This document shows, piece after piece, positions 8,181-16,156 of a stretch of DNA of 19,322 nt (positions within the stretch are counted from its first letter, which is position 1; each line of letters opens with the position of its first letter). This stretch comes from F23-B02 sp045599385 (lineage in GTDB: Bacteria > Bacillota > Clostridia > Oscillospirales > Oscillospiraceae), in assembly GCA_045599385.1 (NCBI GenBank), contig JAZRVW010000083.1, forward strand, positions 1 to 19,322. Direction: 5' to 3'. A model generated the notes under the pieces. The model was not told where the DNA came from. It was given only the letters and a program-made list of their open reading frames with translations, and searched no databases. The position numbers and the translations under genes were made by a program.

Positions 8181-9149
8181 ATGGAAATTTCTATTGTGGT
8201 GCCTGTGTATAAGGTAGAAGCGTTTCTTAACAGATGTGTTGACAGCATACTTGCACAGAGCTTTACGGATTTTGAACTGATACTTGTGGACGACGGCTCA
8301 CCCGACAACTGCGGAAAAATCTGCGACGAATATGCGGAAAAGGACAAGCGTATAAAGGTAATCCATCAGGAAAACAGCGGAGTCTCTGCCGCGAGAAATG
8401 CGGGCATCGACACGGCCCGCGGTGAATGGCTGGTCTTTATTGACAGTGATGACTGGGTGCATCCTGATTATCTGCGCATACTTCACAATACGGCGATGGA
8501 GCAGGATGCAGATCTGGTTGCGTGCCGATATGAAACAGTTTACGACGGTACCGAAGTCGATGACTCACCTATAAGTCCCATGCCATCTGCGGATACAGTG
8601 GAGGAATATTGGGTAGGCGACAGAACCGGTGCGAGCTCGCCGTGGTGTAAATTGTACAGAAGAATACTGTTTAACGAATTGAGATTTCCCGTCGGAAAAT
8701 TGGAAGAGGATGAGTTCGTAACATATAAGGTGCTGTTTTGCTGCAATAAAATTGCGGTAGTGGATAATGCAATGTATTACTATTTCGTCAATAAAGACGG
8801 GCTGTCAAAAACAAATCATATTAGGCGGCTTCCTGATGCGCTGGAAGCATTTTCACGGCACCTGGAGTTTTTTGAAAACAGCCCGTGGCGGAAAGCATAT
8901 AGACTGGAAGTGGAGGTTTATGCGGCAACGCTGTCCGATGCGATTTGGATTTTGAAAAAAAATAAAGATGAACAATCCGCAGTAAAAACCGAAGAGCTTC
9001 GTGCGCAGCTCAAAGCATTCCTTGGATCATACAAAAGCTTTATCCCCTTTGAAAAACGAAAAGATATCTATATTTCGGCATATCCCGGGCACGAATGGTT
9101 CATCCGCGGTTTTGGCTTTATTAAGCAGAAATTGAAAAATGAAAGATAA
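8181..9149 (+). CDS. Family 2 glycosyltransferase
   Basis: A 322-residue GT-A enzyme with VVPVYKVE, DDGS (37-40), ENSGVSAARNAG, DSDDW (88-92) and the base pair ED (176-177) in EEDEFV. It is the closest relative in the window to the GT2 at 13579-14520, in protein and in DNA. The ribosome site is weak (GGACGGTG at 8169-8176). Its 3' end overlaps the membrane-anchored propeller gene by 11 bases, so the two products are probably made together. It should add one sugar of the repeat unit; donor unknown. Confidence 0.9.
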   Translation: MEISIVVPVYKVEAFLNRCVDSILAQSFTDFELILVDDGSPDNCGKICDEYAEKDKRIKVIHQENSGVSAARNAGIDTARGEWLVFIDSDDWVHPDYLRILHNTAMEQDADLVACRYETVYDGTEVDDSPISPMPSADTVEEYWVGDRTGASSPWCKLYRRILFNELRFPVGKLEEDEFVTYKVLFCCNKIAVVDNAMYYYFVNKDGLSKTNHIRRLPDALEAFSRHLEFFENSPWRKAYRLEVEVYAATLSDAIWILKKNKDEQSAVKTEELRAQLKAFLGSYKSFIPFEKRKDIYISAYPGHEWFIRGFGFIKQKLKNER

Positions 9150-10296
9150 GAAAAAAAGAATCGTAAATCTGCTGTGCAGATATCTGCCGTCGATACTTTT
9201 CCTGACGGCAGCGGTAATCCTGCTGATAATTTACGGCGCGGCAGCGGCAATTATATTTGCGGCAGCGGTTTTTGCCGTAGAATTAATTGCCTATGCTTGC
9301 TTTTGTAAAGGCGGCCTGGAAATAGAAACCCCTGACGGATACGATGAGTCATACCATCCCTCTGTTCTGTATTTTGAAAACCGATGGAACGGCCGGAAAT
9401 ACTGGATGGCGTTTACTCCCATGCCTCACAGCGCCGAGCCGTACCCTGACCGATGGGAGAATCCCTGCGTCGTGGTTTCAAACGACGGCATAAGCTGGGA
9501 GTACCCGGACGGAAAAGTACAGTCGCTTGAGGATTTAAGCGATATTCAGATAAAAAACAAAAACTATTATTCGGATACGCACCTTGTCTACAATGAGGAT
9601 AAAAACAGACTTGAGCTGTTTTTCAGACTTAATGAGGGCGAGGACTGCGAGATAATACGCATTTTCAGAAAATGCTCTTATGACGGAGTAACGTGGTCAG
9701 AAAAAGAACTGCTGACAAGCGCAAACAATGAAGTAATAAGCCTGAAAGCAGTAAGTCCTGCCGTTATATATGAGAACAGCCGGTATTCGATGTGGTTTGT
9801 CGCCGACGAGGGCGCAAAAGGCCCCGTGTATATTGCTTCATCAGAGGACGGACTTTTTTGGAGCAATATCAAAAAGTGCGAATTGAAAGGGCGCTTCGTT
9901 GAAGCGTGGCATATTGACTGTCAGCATATTGACGGGTGCTATAAGCTTCTGGTGTACGACCAGAACAATGAGCTTACGCTGTGGAGATCGGCAGACGGTG
10001 AAAGCTTTGATTTTGCCGCTTGCCTTCTGAAACAAAGCAGGCAGGCGGGCTCATTCTACAACAATCATCTTTACCGTGGCTGCCTTGTAAATACGGATGC
10101 GGGCTGCAGAATGTATTTTACCGCTGGCAACGGAAAAAGAAATCGTCTGGGAGCTGCACAGCTCAACAGCAACAAAGTGAAAGTGATTTCCGCTTCGCGA
10201 AAAAACCGTGAAGACTATGCAAAATTTTTCGGTGACGTGCTGAAAAAGTACACTTTGATTATTTTTCGCGTATTTCAGATAATCAGAAAAAAGTAA
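9139..10296 (+). CDS. Membrane-anchored beta-propeller protein (GH43-like fold), function unknown
   Basis: A 385-residue protein. After a basic N-terminus (MKDKKKR), residues about 17-55 form a long hydrophobic stretch with a small turn, best read as two membrane helices. The rest shows four S-x-D-G-x-x-W/F blade motifs at residues 114-120, 180-186, 235-241 and 284-290, a spacing of 49-66 residues that indicates a five-bladed propeller related to GH43/GH32-type proteins. The C-terminus (KKYTLIIFRVFQIIRKK) is basic, hydrophobic and possibly membrane-touching. If both N-terminal helices are real, the positive-inside rule puts the propeller in the cytoplasm, odd for a hydrolase. The gene overlaps the preceding GT2 by 11 bases. 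I cannot assign catalytic acids. It may trim, modify or recognise the growing glycan. Confidence 0.65.
   Translation: MKDKKKRIVNLLCRYLPSILFLTAAVILLIIYGAAAAIIFAAAVFAVELIAYACFCKGGLEIETPDGYDESYHPSVLYFENRWNGRKYWMAFTPMPHSAEPYPDRWENPCVVVSNDGISWEYPDGKVQSLEDLSDIQIKNKNYYSDTHLVYNEDKNRLELFFRLNEGEDCEIIRIFRKCSYDGVTWSEKELLTSANNEVISLKAVSPAVIYENSRYSMWFVADEGAKGPVYIASSEDGLFWSNIKKCELKGRFVEAWHIDCQHIDGCYKLLVYDQNNELTLWRSADGESFDFAACLLKQSRQAGSFYNNHLYRGCLVNTDAGCRMYFTAGNGKRNRLGAAQLNSNKVKVISASRKNREDYAKFFGDVLKKYTLIIFRVFQIIRKK
10255..10283 (+). promoter_or_regulatory. Candidate internal promoter before the ABC exporter genes
   Basis: TTGATT (10255-10260) and GATAAT (10278-10283) are 17 bases apart, 4/6 and 5/6 matches to the housekeeping consensus. 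They lie in an AT-rich part of the 3' end of the propeller gene and 25 bases before the Wzm start. This could give the exporter its own transcription, but chance matches of this quality are common. Confidence 0.25.
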
Positions 10297-10308
10297 GGAA
10301 AACAGGAA

Positions 10309-11172
10309 ATGGAACAAGGAAGATACTACAAAAAAATAAGCTCGGATACAAAGAATCTGAACTTCGATTTTAAGGAAATATGGCGGCACAAAGACCTGAT
10401 ACTGCTGCTGGTGAAGCGTAACTTCATATCCGTATATAAGCAGACTATACTGGGACCTGCGTGGGCGGTAATTCAGCCGCTTTTAACAACGGTTGTATTT
10501 ACGTTTATTTTCGGTAACGTAGCGGGCCTTGCAGAATGCGGAGCGGTGCCTACATTCTTATTCTATATGTGCGGCAACATCGCGTGGCAGTTTTTTGCGG
10601 GCTGCCTTACTACGACCTCCAATACATTCATCGCCAACAGCGGTATAATGGGCAAGGTCTACTTCCCGCGACTGTGTATGCCCATTTCCACAACGTTGAG
10701 CCAGTTTATAAGCTTCGGCATACAATCGGTGATGTTTATTGTTTTCCTTGTGATCTATCTCTTTGTACCGCAGTACGAGATCGGGATAAACTTCTATGCG
10801 TTCATGGCACCTCTGCTTATCGTTCAGATGGCGCTGCTGGGCATGGGCTGCGGAATAATCATTTCCTCCGCCACGACAAAGTACCGCGACCTGCAGTTTC
10901 TTGTGGGCTTCGGCGTTTCTCTCTGGATGTACGCAACACCTGTTGCCTACTCCATGGACCTCTTCAAGAGCGCGCCGATACTGCACATAATTGCCAGAGC
11001 AAACCCCATGACACCCGTCATTGAAATCATGCGCTACGGTTTCCTGGGCGGTGAAGCAGGTTCGATTGACTGGTTGTCATACGGCTGGTCATGGATATTC
11101 ACGCTGGTTGTTCTGGCGTTGGGTGTAAAGCTGTTCAACAAGGTTGAGCGTACCTTTATGGATACGGTCTGA
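10309..11172 (+). CDS. ABC-2 type polysaccharide exporter, permease subunit (Wzm-like)
   Basis: A 287-residue integral membrane protein. An amphipathic N-terminal region (LNFDFKEIWRHKDLILLLVKRNF) leads into about six membrane helices. VYKQTILGPAWAVIQPLLTT is the family's signature segment, and TKYRDLQFLVGFGVSLWMYATPVAYS and NPMTPVIEIMRYG are conserved near the C-terminus. The permease forms a dimer with the ATPase encoded next and moves lipid-linked glycan across the membrane. A TAAGGA site at 10294-10299 overlaps the preceding stop. The family also includes teichoic acid exporters (TagG), so the cargo could be a polyol-phosphate polymer, but no tag-type synthesis genes are present here. Confidence 0.92.
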   Translation: MEQGRYYKKISSDTKNLNFDFKEIWRHKDLILLLVKRNFISVYKQTILGPAWAVIQPLLTTVVFTFIFGNVAGLAECGAVPTFLFYMCGNIAWQFFAGCLTTTSNTFIANSGIMGKVYFPRLCMPISTTLSQFISFGIQSVMFIVFLVIYLFVPQYEIGINFYAFMAPLLIVQMALLGMGCGIIISSATTKYRDLQFLVGFGVSLWMYATPVAYSMDLFKSAPILHIIARANPMTPVIEIMRYGFLGGEAGSIDWLSYGWSWIFTLVVLALGVKLFNKVERTFMDTV

Positions 11173-11178
11173 TTGGAG
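11173..11178 (+). promoter_or_regulatory. Ribosome binding site for the Wzt-like gene
   Basis: TTGGAG directly follows the Wzm stop. It is six bases from the ATG at 11185 and three from the ATG at 11182, which favours 11185. An in-frame TTG at 11173 lies inside the site itself and is not a credible start. Confidence 0.5.
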
Positions 11179-11184
11179 AAAATG

Positions 11185-12462
11185 ATGACAGAAGAAATAC
11201 TGAAAATTGAACACGTCAGCAAAAAATACAGGCTGGGCATGATAGGCGGCACGACCCTTCGCGATGAGCTTCAGCGCAAGCGCGCAGCCAGAAAGGGCCT
11301 GGAGGATCCCACGAGGAAAATCGGAGACAAAGCCGTCGGGCACACTGGCGAGGAATTTCTCGCACTGAATGACATTAACATCACCGTGCATCACGGAGAG
11401 CGTGTCGGCATTATCGGTCATAACGGCGCGGGCAAATCCACCCTGCTGAAGCTTATCTGCCGCATCACCGCACCCACAGAGGGAAGCATCGAGATGAACG
11501 GACGCATTGCCTCCATGCTTGAAGTCGGTACGGGTTTTCACCCCGAATTAAGCGGCAGAGAGAACATTTATATGAACGGTGCCATCCTCGGCATGACGAG
11601 GGCGGAGATAGACAAGAAAATCGAGGATATCATCGATTTTTCCGAGTGCCGTCAGTTTATCGATACCCCCGTCAAGCGTTACTCCTCGGGTATGTATGTC
11701 AAGCTGGCATTCTCCGTTGCGGCACACCTTGACTCCGAAATCATGATCATGGACGAGGTGCTTGCCGTTGGCGATATGGCGTTCCAGAAGAAGTGCATCG
11801 AGAAGATGAGCCAGGTGTCAAGGGACGAAGGCAGAACGGTGCTGTACGTCAGCCATAATATGAACACCATCCGTCAGCTTTGCGAGCGCGTCATTGTGCT
11901 CAATCACGGGCAGGTCATATTTGACGGCGACGTTGAAGACGGAATCAATGTATACCTCGGCAGAGACAGCAACTACATAAACTCAATTGCCGTTACCGAT
12001 GAGCTGCGCGAGCTCGAAGCGGGAGAAAATCCCACGATCGAAAGCATCAGCCTCAATAACGAGGAGGGCATAGCGCCATACGGAAGCAATATGCGATTCA
12101 CTCTCGGCATAAAGAACAGAAGCGATGAACGCTATTCGTTCCTGATGCGTATCATTATGAAAACGCTGACAGGTACTATCGTAACCATGTCCTGCAATGA
12201 GAATGAAATTTCATTGGAGGGCGGGGAAGAAAAAGACTTTGACGTTACTATGGATACGTCCAATATCGTCCCCGGGCAATATACCTTCACCTTCGTGCTG
12301 TATGAGGTGGGTGAAATGAACACCGACCGCAACCTTGAGGTACTGCGTGATGTTGCGGGCATAATGGTGAAAGCATCGCCGGAGTTCAACCACGGAATGC
12401 ACTGGAATGCCAACTGGTGGGGCAGCTTCACCAACGGAGCCCTGGAGATTACGGAAGCATAA
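11185..12462 (+). CDS. ABC polysaccharide exporter, ATP-binding subunit with C-terminal Wzt domain
   Basis: A 425-residue protein. The ATPase domain has Walker A GHNGAGKST (78-86), the signature YSSGMYVKLAFSVA, Walker B IMIMDEVLAVGD and the switch histidine in YVSHNM. The LRDELQRKRA insert before the Walker A region is typical of polysaccharide and teichoic exporters. After about residue 270, a beta-rich extension (GENPTIESISLNNEEG... to YTFTFVLYEVG) matches the Wzt C-terminal domain. In the E. coli O9a system that domain binds the finished non-reducing end of the glycan and gates export. Many Gram-positive exporters lack it, so its presence suggests the cargo carries a recognised end group. 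It works with the Wzm-like permease just upstream. GC is about 57% in the Walker region. Confidence 0.93.
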   Translation: MTEEILKIEHVSKKYRLGMIGGTTLRDELQRKRAARKGLEDPTRKIGDKAVGHTGEEFLALNDINITVHHGERVGIIGHNGAGKSTLLKLICRITAPTEGSIEMNGRIASMLEVGTGFHPELSGRENIYMNGAILGMTRAEIDKKIEDIIDFSECRQFIDTPVKRYSSGMYVKLAFSVAAHLDSEIMIMDEVLAVGDMAFQKKCIEKMSQVSRDEGRTVLYVSHNMNTIRQLCERVIVLNHGQVIFDGDVEDGINVYLGRDSNYINSIAVTDELRELEAGENPTIESISLNNEEGIAPYGSNMRFTLGIKNRSDERYSFLMRIIMKTLTGTIVTMSCNENEISLEGGEEKDFDVTMDTSNIVPGQYTFTFVLYEVGEMNTDRNLEVLRDVAGIMVKASPEFNHGMHWNANWWGSFTNGALEITEA

Positions 12463-12467
12463 GGAAA
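12461..12467 (+). promoter_or_regulatory. Ribosome binding site for the pyruvyltransferase
   Basis: AAGGAAA overlaps the Wzt stop and is five bases from the ATG at 12473. The upstream in-frame ATG at 12407 lies inside the Wzt coding sequence and would add a 22-residue proline/lysine-rich tail unlike the family, so 12473 is the start. Confidence 0.6.
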
Positions 12468-12472
12468 GAAAA

Positions 12473-13549
12473 ATGAGAAAACGAATACACAGATGGCTGT
12501 CGAGAATAAAAAGCATTCTGCATGAGTGGCTTGACGTCAGAAAATATCTGCGTTACCTCAATATGTGCAGCCGAAAAAACATATATGTCATCGGCACTCC
12601 AAACCACACAAACGTGGGCGACAATGCCATTGCCTACGCGGAGCTCCTTTTCCTTGAAAACTGCGGAATAGAGAAAAAGCACATCAAGGAAATCACCTTC
12701 GAGGAGTATAAAAAATACGAAGCGCATTTTGCAAAAAAGCTTCGCAGCAAAAAGCACCTTATCTGTATGCACGGCGGCGGTAACATGGGAAATCAGTGGC
12801 CGGGCGAGGAAATGCTCCGCCGGCATATCATGGAACAGCTGGACATAAACCCCATGATCATTCTGCCCCAGACCTTTTTCTACACGGCTGATGAAAAGGG
12901 CAGAGAAGAGCTGAAAAAATCCGTTTCGTGTTATAACGAGCGCAAAAACCTTACTATTACTGCCCGTGAGAAGCTTTCTTATAAGCTTATGCGGGAAAGC
13001 TATCCCGACGCGAATGTAATTCTCACCCCCGATATCGTTCTGTCCATGAACCCCGAAGTCCTCGGAATAGAAAAAACAGAGCGAAACGGTGTTCTGTTTG
13101 TTATGCGCTGCGACGGAGAACGTGTGCTGACGGATGAAGAAACAGGTTCCGCCATGCAGACCGTGACCGATATGGGCATGGAGTACAGAGTGTCCGATAT
13201 GATAGCAACGCAGATGTCGTGGGTTGATAAAACCCAACGAGAAACCGTAATAAAGGATAAAATGAGCGAATTTGCCGCCGCGGAGCTGGTCATTACGGAC
13301 AGGCTTCATGCAATGGTGTTTGCCGCGATGAGCAATACGCCCTGCATCGTTTTGAGAAACAATAATCATAAGATTACCGGAACTTACGAGTGGATAAGCG
13401 GGCTGCCGTATATAAAAATGGCGGACGACATTTCGCAGGTGGAGCAGTACATTGCGGAGCTTATGGCCATGAAAAACTGCCGCTATGACTATTCTGTGTA
13501 CAGCGCAGAATATGCCGACTTGAGAGATGCGGTAAAGAAATATATGTAA
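12473..13549 (+). CDS. Polysaccharide pyruvyl transferase
   Basis: A 358-residue protein of the polysaccharide pyruvyl transferase family (CsaB, EpsO/EpsI-like). Family marks are GTPNHTNVGDNAI (41-53), MHGGGNMG (99-106), ILPQTFFY and TDRLHAM (R277, H279) near the C-terminus. These enzymes move pyruvate from phosphoenolpyruvate to a sugar to form a ketal, giving the polymer a negative charge. The first 35 residues are basic, with a helical WLSRIKSILHEWL segment that may touch the membrane. It is the first gene after the exporter ATPase, separated by 10 bases. Which sugar is modified is unknown. Confidence 0.9.
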   Translation: MRKRIHRWLSRIKSILHEWLDVRKYLRYLNMCSRKNIYVIGTPNHTNVGDNAIAYAELLFLENCGIEKKHIKEITFEEYKKYEAHFAKKLRSKKHLICMHGGGNMGNQWPGEEMLRRHIMEQLDINPMIILPQTFFYTADEKGREELKKSVSCYNERKNLTITAREKLSYKLMRESYPDANVILTPDIVLSMNPEVLGIEKTERNGVLFVMRCDGERVLTDEETGSAMQTVTDMGMEYRVSDMIATQMSWVDKTQRETVIKDKMSEFAAAELVITDRLHAMVFAAMSNTPCIVLRNNNHKITGTYEWISGLPYIKMADDISQVEQYIAELMAMKNCRYDYSVYSAEYADLRDAVKKYM

Positions 13550-13563
13550 TCCGTACTTCCTTG

Positions 13564-13569
13564 AGGAGA
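13564..13569 (+). promoter_or_regulatory. Ribosome binding site for the GT2 at 13579
   Basis: AGGAGA is nine bases before the ATG at 13579. The in-frame TTG at 13561 would place this site inside the coding sequence, so the ATG is preferred. Confidence 0.55.
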
Positions 13570-13578
13570 AAACCGATT

Positions 13579-14520
13579 ATGCCGAAAATCAGTGTAATAG
13601 TACCGATATATAAAGTTGAAAAATACCTGAAAAAATGTGTGGACAGTTTACTCGAGCAGAGCTTCACGGATTTTGAGCTGATACTTGTGGACGACGGCTC
13701 GCCGGATAACTGCCCGCAGATGTGCGATGATTTTGCAAAGTTGGATAAGCGTATCCGCGTTATCCACAAGGAAAACGGCGGACTTTCCGATGCCAGAAAT
13801 GCGGGCATCGACTGGGCTATGGAAAACAGCGACAGCGAATGGTTTGCCTTCGTGGACAGCGATGACTGGCTGCATACGGATTACCTTAAAAAGCTGTACG
13901 ATGCCTGTACTGAAAACGATGCCGATATATGTATGTGCGACTTCGAGAGAGTTGACGAGAACGGCAAAACTGTGGAGAAGCCCCACTCTTTCCCCGGCGG
14001 AGTTTATTCGGATAAAGAAGATTTCTTCGGAATACTCTACTCCGAATGGCGCACGGTCGTGGCATGGAACAAGCTTTACAGAAGGTCGGTTTTTGATAAT
14101 ATCAGATACGATTTCGGCAAGATTCACGAGGATGAATTTGTCATACATAAGCTGCTGGCAGAATGTAACCGCATTTGCTACCTGCCGGAGCCTCTGTATT
14201 ACTATGTGATACGTGGCGGAAGCATAATGTCCTTTGAGAAGGAAATAAGCATTCAGCTTACTTTCCTTGAAGTCGGTATATCGCGTTATTGGTTCTGCAG
14301 GGAAAGAAAACTACCCATAGATAAAAGAATTACAGACGCATCGTATCTTGATCATGTTATGAGCCTTGAAAATGATGTGGGCGATGCGGAAAAAGAGAGA
14401 TACCGCAGACTGAAAAAGGCATACAGGGAAGTATTTATTGATGCCTCGGACAGCAAGCTCAGGCGTAGAATGATGTTTGATTTCTACACGCAGTATAAGA
14501 AAGCAGAAGGAAAAAAATAA
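13579..14520 (+). CDS. Family 2 glycosyltransferase
   Basis: A 313-residue GT-A enzyme from the ATG at 13579. ISVIVPIYKVEKYL, DDGS (38-41), ENGGLSDARNAG, DSDDW (93-97) and the base pair ED (184-185) in HEDEFVIHKLL are present. It resembles the GT2 at 8181-9149 throughout the catalytic half; one short insert (MENSDSE) precedes its DSDDW motif. The similarity suggests a duplication or recombination within the locus and possibly a shared sugar donor. The C-terminal 100 residues differ and probably choose the acceptor. Confidence 0.9.
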   Translation: MPKISVIVPIYKVEKYLKKCVDSLLEQSFTDFELILVDDGSPDNCPQMCDDFAKLDKRIRVIHKENGGLSDARNAGIDWAMENSDSEWFAFVDSDDWLHTDYLKKLYDACTENDADICMCDFERVDENGKTVEKPHSFPGGVYSDKEDFFGILYSEWRTVVAWNKLYRRSVFDNIRYDFGKIHEDEFVIHKLLAECNRICYLPEPLYYYVIRGGSIMSFEKEISIQLTFLEVGISRYWFCRERKLPIDKRITDASYLDHVMSLENDVGDAEKERYRRLKKAYREVFIDASDSKLRRRMMFDFYTQYKKAEGKK

Positions 14521-14521
14521 A

Positions 14522-15559
14522 ATGAGTTCAATGGTATCTGTAATAATACCTGTTTATAACAGAGAAAACACGGTTGAACGATGTGTGCAGTCAATAATAG
14601 CGCAGACATATAAGAATTTTGAGGTCGTAATGATCGACGACGGTTCAACGGATAACTCTGCCGCAGTCTGCGATGAGCTTTGCGAAAAATACGGCGCAGA
14701 GGGGTATAAGCTGCGGGTGATCCATCAGAAAAACGGCGGTGTAAGTGCTGCCAGAAACAGAGGAATGGAGGCCGCAGAGGGAGATTATTTCGTCTGCGTT
14801 GACAGCGACGATACCGTGACGGAAACCTATCTTCAGGATATGGTGGAGCTGCAGGAGAGCGACGGAAGCTTCGGCTCGGTGCACTGCGCACTGCGGAGTA
14901 TGTTCGTGACAGGTCTTGCCTACGTCTTCTCTGAAAATGAGGAAATTTCGGTCTGCGACAGAAAAGACTACATGGATGTATTTAATAAAAATATTGCTCA
15001 GAGCCCCTGCCTGCATCTTTACCGCACCGATGTAGTGAGAAAAAACAACCTCCGTATGCGTGAGGATTTATCCAACGGCGAGGATCTGATCTTCAATCTG
15101 CAATACTTTGACGCGCTGGATAACACAAAATTCGGCATCGTAAACAAAGCAAATTATCTGTATTACGACGATGGAGAGGACTCTCTTAACTGGAGCTACC
15201 GCCCCAAAATGTACAGAGATTATACGGAAATAAACAGCGCCATAAAAAAGTATCTCATAAAATGGGACGCTTTTAACGGCAAGAGCAGGATAAGCTATTA
15301 CGACACGGCGTTTTATCACTATACCAGAGTGCTGGAAAACACCTTCAATAAGAAGAACACGCAAAGTGTATTTGAAAAAATCAGGTTTAATAACAGCTTG
15401 CTGCGGACTGATGAGTTCAAGGAAACGCTGGAAAACTGCAGCTCGTGTCCCCGGGGAATTATTAAAGCGGCATACAGGTCAGGTCACTATATTCTGGTGC
15501 CGGCAGCAAAGCAAATCCGCAGGATACTCGGACGCATAAAAAGACTTTTCAAGCGGTAA
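14522..15559 (+). CDS. Family 2 glycosyltransferase
   Basis: A 345-residue GT-A enzyme starting one base after the preceding stop, with AGAAGG at 14505-14510 as its ribosome site. SVIIPVYNREN, DDGS (39-42), KNGGVSAARNRG, DSDD (94-97) and the base pair ED (187-188) in SNGEDLIFN are visible. The C-terminus (IRRILGRIKRLFKR) is strongly basic and amphipathic, suited to binding the membrane surface where lipid-linked intermediates sit. An upstream in-frame ATG at 14477 lies within the previous gene and is less likely. Sugar specificity is unknown. Confidence 0.88.
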   Translation: MSSMVSVIIPVYNRENTVERCVQSIIAQTYKNFEVVMIDDGSTDNSAAVCDELCEKYGAEGYKLRVIHQKNGGVSAARNRGMEAAEGDYFVCVDSDDTVTETYLQDMVELQESDGSFGSVHCALRSMFVTGLAYVFSENEEISVCDRKDYMDVFNKNIAQSPCLHLYRTDVVRKNNLRMREDLSNGEDLIFNLQYFDALDNTKFGIVNKANYLYYDDGEDSLNWSYRPKMYRDYTEINSAIKKYLIKWDAFNGKSRISYYDTAFYHYTRVLENTFNKKNTQSVFEKIRFNNSLLRTDEFKETLENCSSCPRGIIKAAYRSGHYILVPAAKQIRRILGRIKRLFKR

Positions 15560-15577
15560 AGGGAGATGAATTTTTCT

Positions 15578-16153
15578 ATGGGAAAAATTAAAAACGCGAT
15601 CATACTTTTGAAATTCGCACTTGTAAGCTGGGGAATTAACTGGAAAAACCCGCGCTTCGTTAAGGATATGGCAGTGTGGAAGCAGCAGTACGGAATGGAG
15701 AATATGTCGGATAAAAAAGCGGCGGCGCATCTCGCATGGATAAAGCTTGAGTTCCGTAACCTGCTTATATATCGCAATAAGGGCGGCTTCTGGAGACATT
15801 GGTTTAAGCTTTGGTACAGACCCTATGAGTCGCTGGACATCAACACCGAGAATATAGGCGGCGGACTGTTCATTCAGCACGGATTCAGCACCGGCATAAG
15901 CGCCATATCCGTGGGCGAAAACTGCTGGATAAATCACGAGGTCACTGTGGGCAGCTCGGGCACCAACGGCAAGGCACCTATTATCGGCAACAACGTAACG
16001 CTCTGCTGCGGAGCAAAGATTCTGGGCGGCGTGACCATCGGCGACGGAGCCGTTGTGGGCGCAAACGCAGTTGTGGTCAGGGACGTTGAGCCATATACCG
16101 TCGTGGGCGGCATCCCTGCCAAATTCATCAAAATGGTATCGGAACGCAACTGA
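15578..16153 (+). CDS. Serine acetyltransferase-like hexapeptide acyltransferase
   Basis: A 191-residue left-handed beta-helix protein. GGGLFIQHG (H101), WINHEVTVGSSG (H120), IIGNNVTLCCGAKILGG, IGDGAVVGANAVVVRDV and the end VGGIPAKFI follow the order seen in CysE-type serine O-acetyltransferases. The alpha-helical N-terminal domain is short, and sitting among glycosyltransferases it is more likely a sugar O-acetyltransferase using acetyl-CoA than a cysteine biosynthesis enzyme. The start is uncertain: an ATG at 15566 abuts the GGGAG site, while the one at 15578 is 12 bases from it. Either gives the same domain. Confidence 0.82.
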   Translation: MGKIKNAIILLKFALVSWGINWKNPRFVKDMAVWKQQYGMENMSDKKAAAHLAWIKLEFRNLLIYRNKGGFWRHWFKLWYRPYESLDINTENIGGGLFIQHGFSTGISAISVGENCWINHEVTVGSSGTNGKAPIIGNNVTLCCGAKILGGVTIGDGAVVGANAVVVRDVEPYTVVGGIPAKFIKMVSERN

Positions 16154-16156
16154 TAA

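Noticed and set aside
10536..11024. 162-codon + strand frame inside the Wzm-like gene
   Set aside because: It overlaps the permease in another frame and its translation lacks any membrane or domain pattern.
12449..13369. 306-codon open frame on the minus strand opposite the pyruvyltransferase gene
   Set aside because: The + strand gene has full family motifs. The minus frame has no recognisable domain and arises from codon bias.
13550..13578. Terminator or promoter in the short gap after the pyruvyltransferase
   Set aside because: The gap holds only a ribosome site. No GC stem with T run and no -35/-10 pair is present.
15578..16153. True cysteine-pathway serine acetyltransferase (CysE)
   Set aside because: The helical N-terminal domain is short, the C-terminus ends soon after the beta-helix, and the neighbours are glycan genes. 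A sugar O-acetyltransferase fits better.
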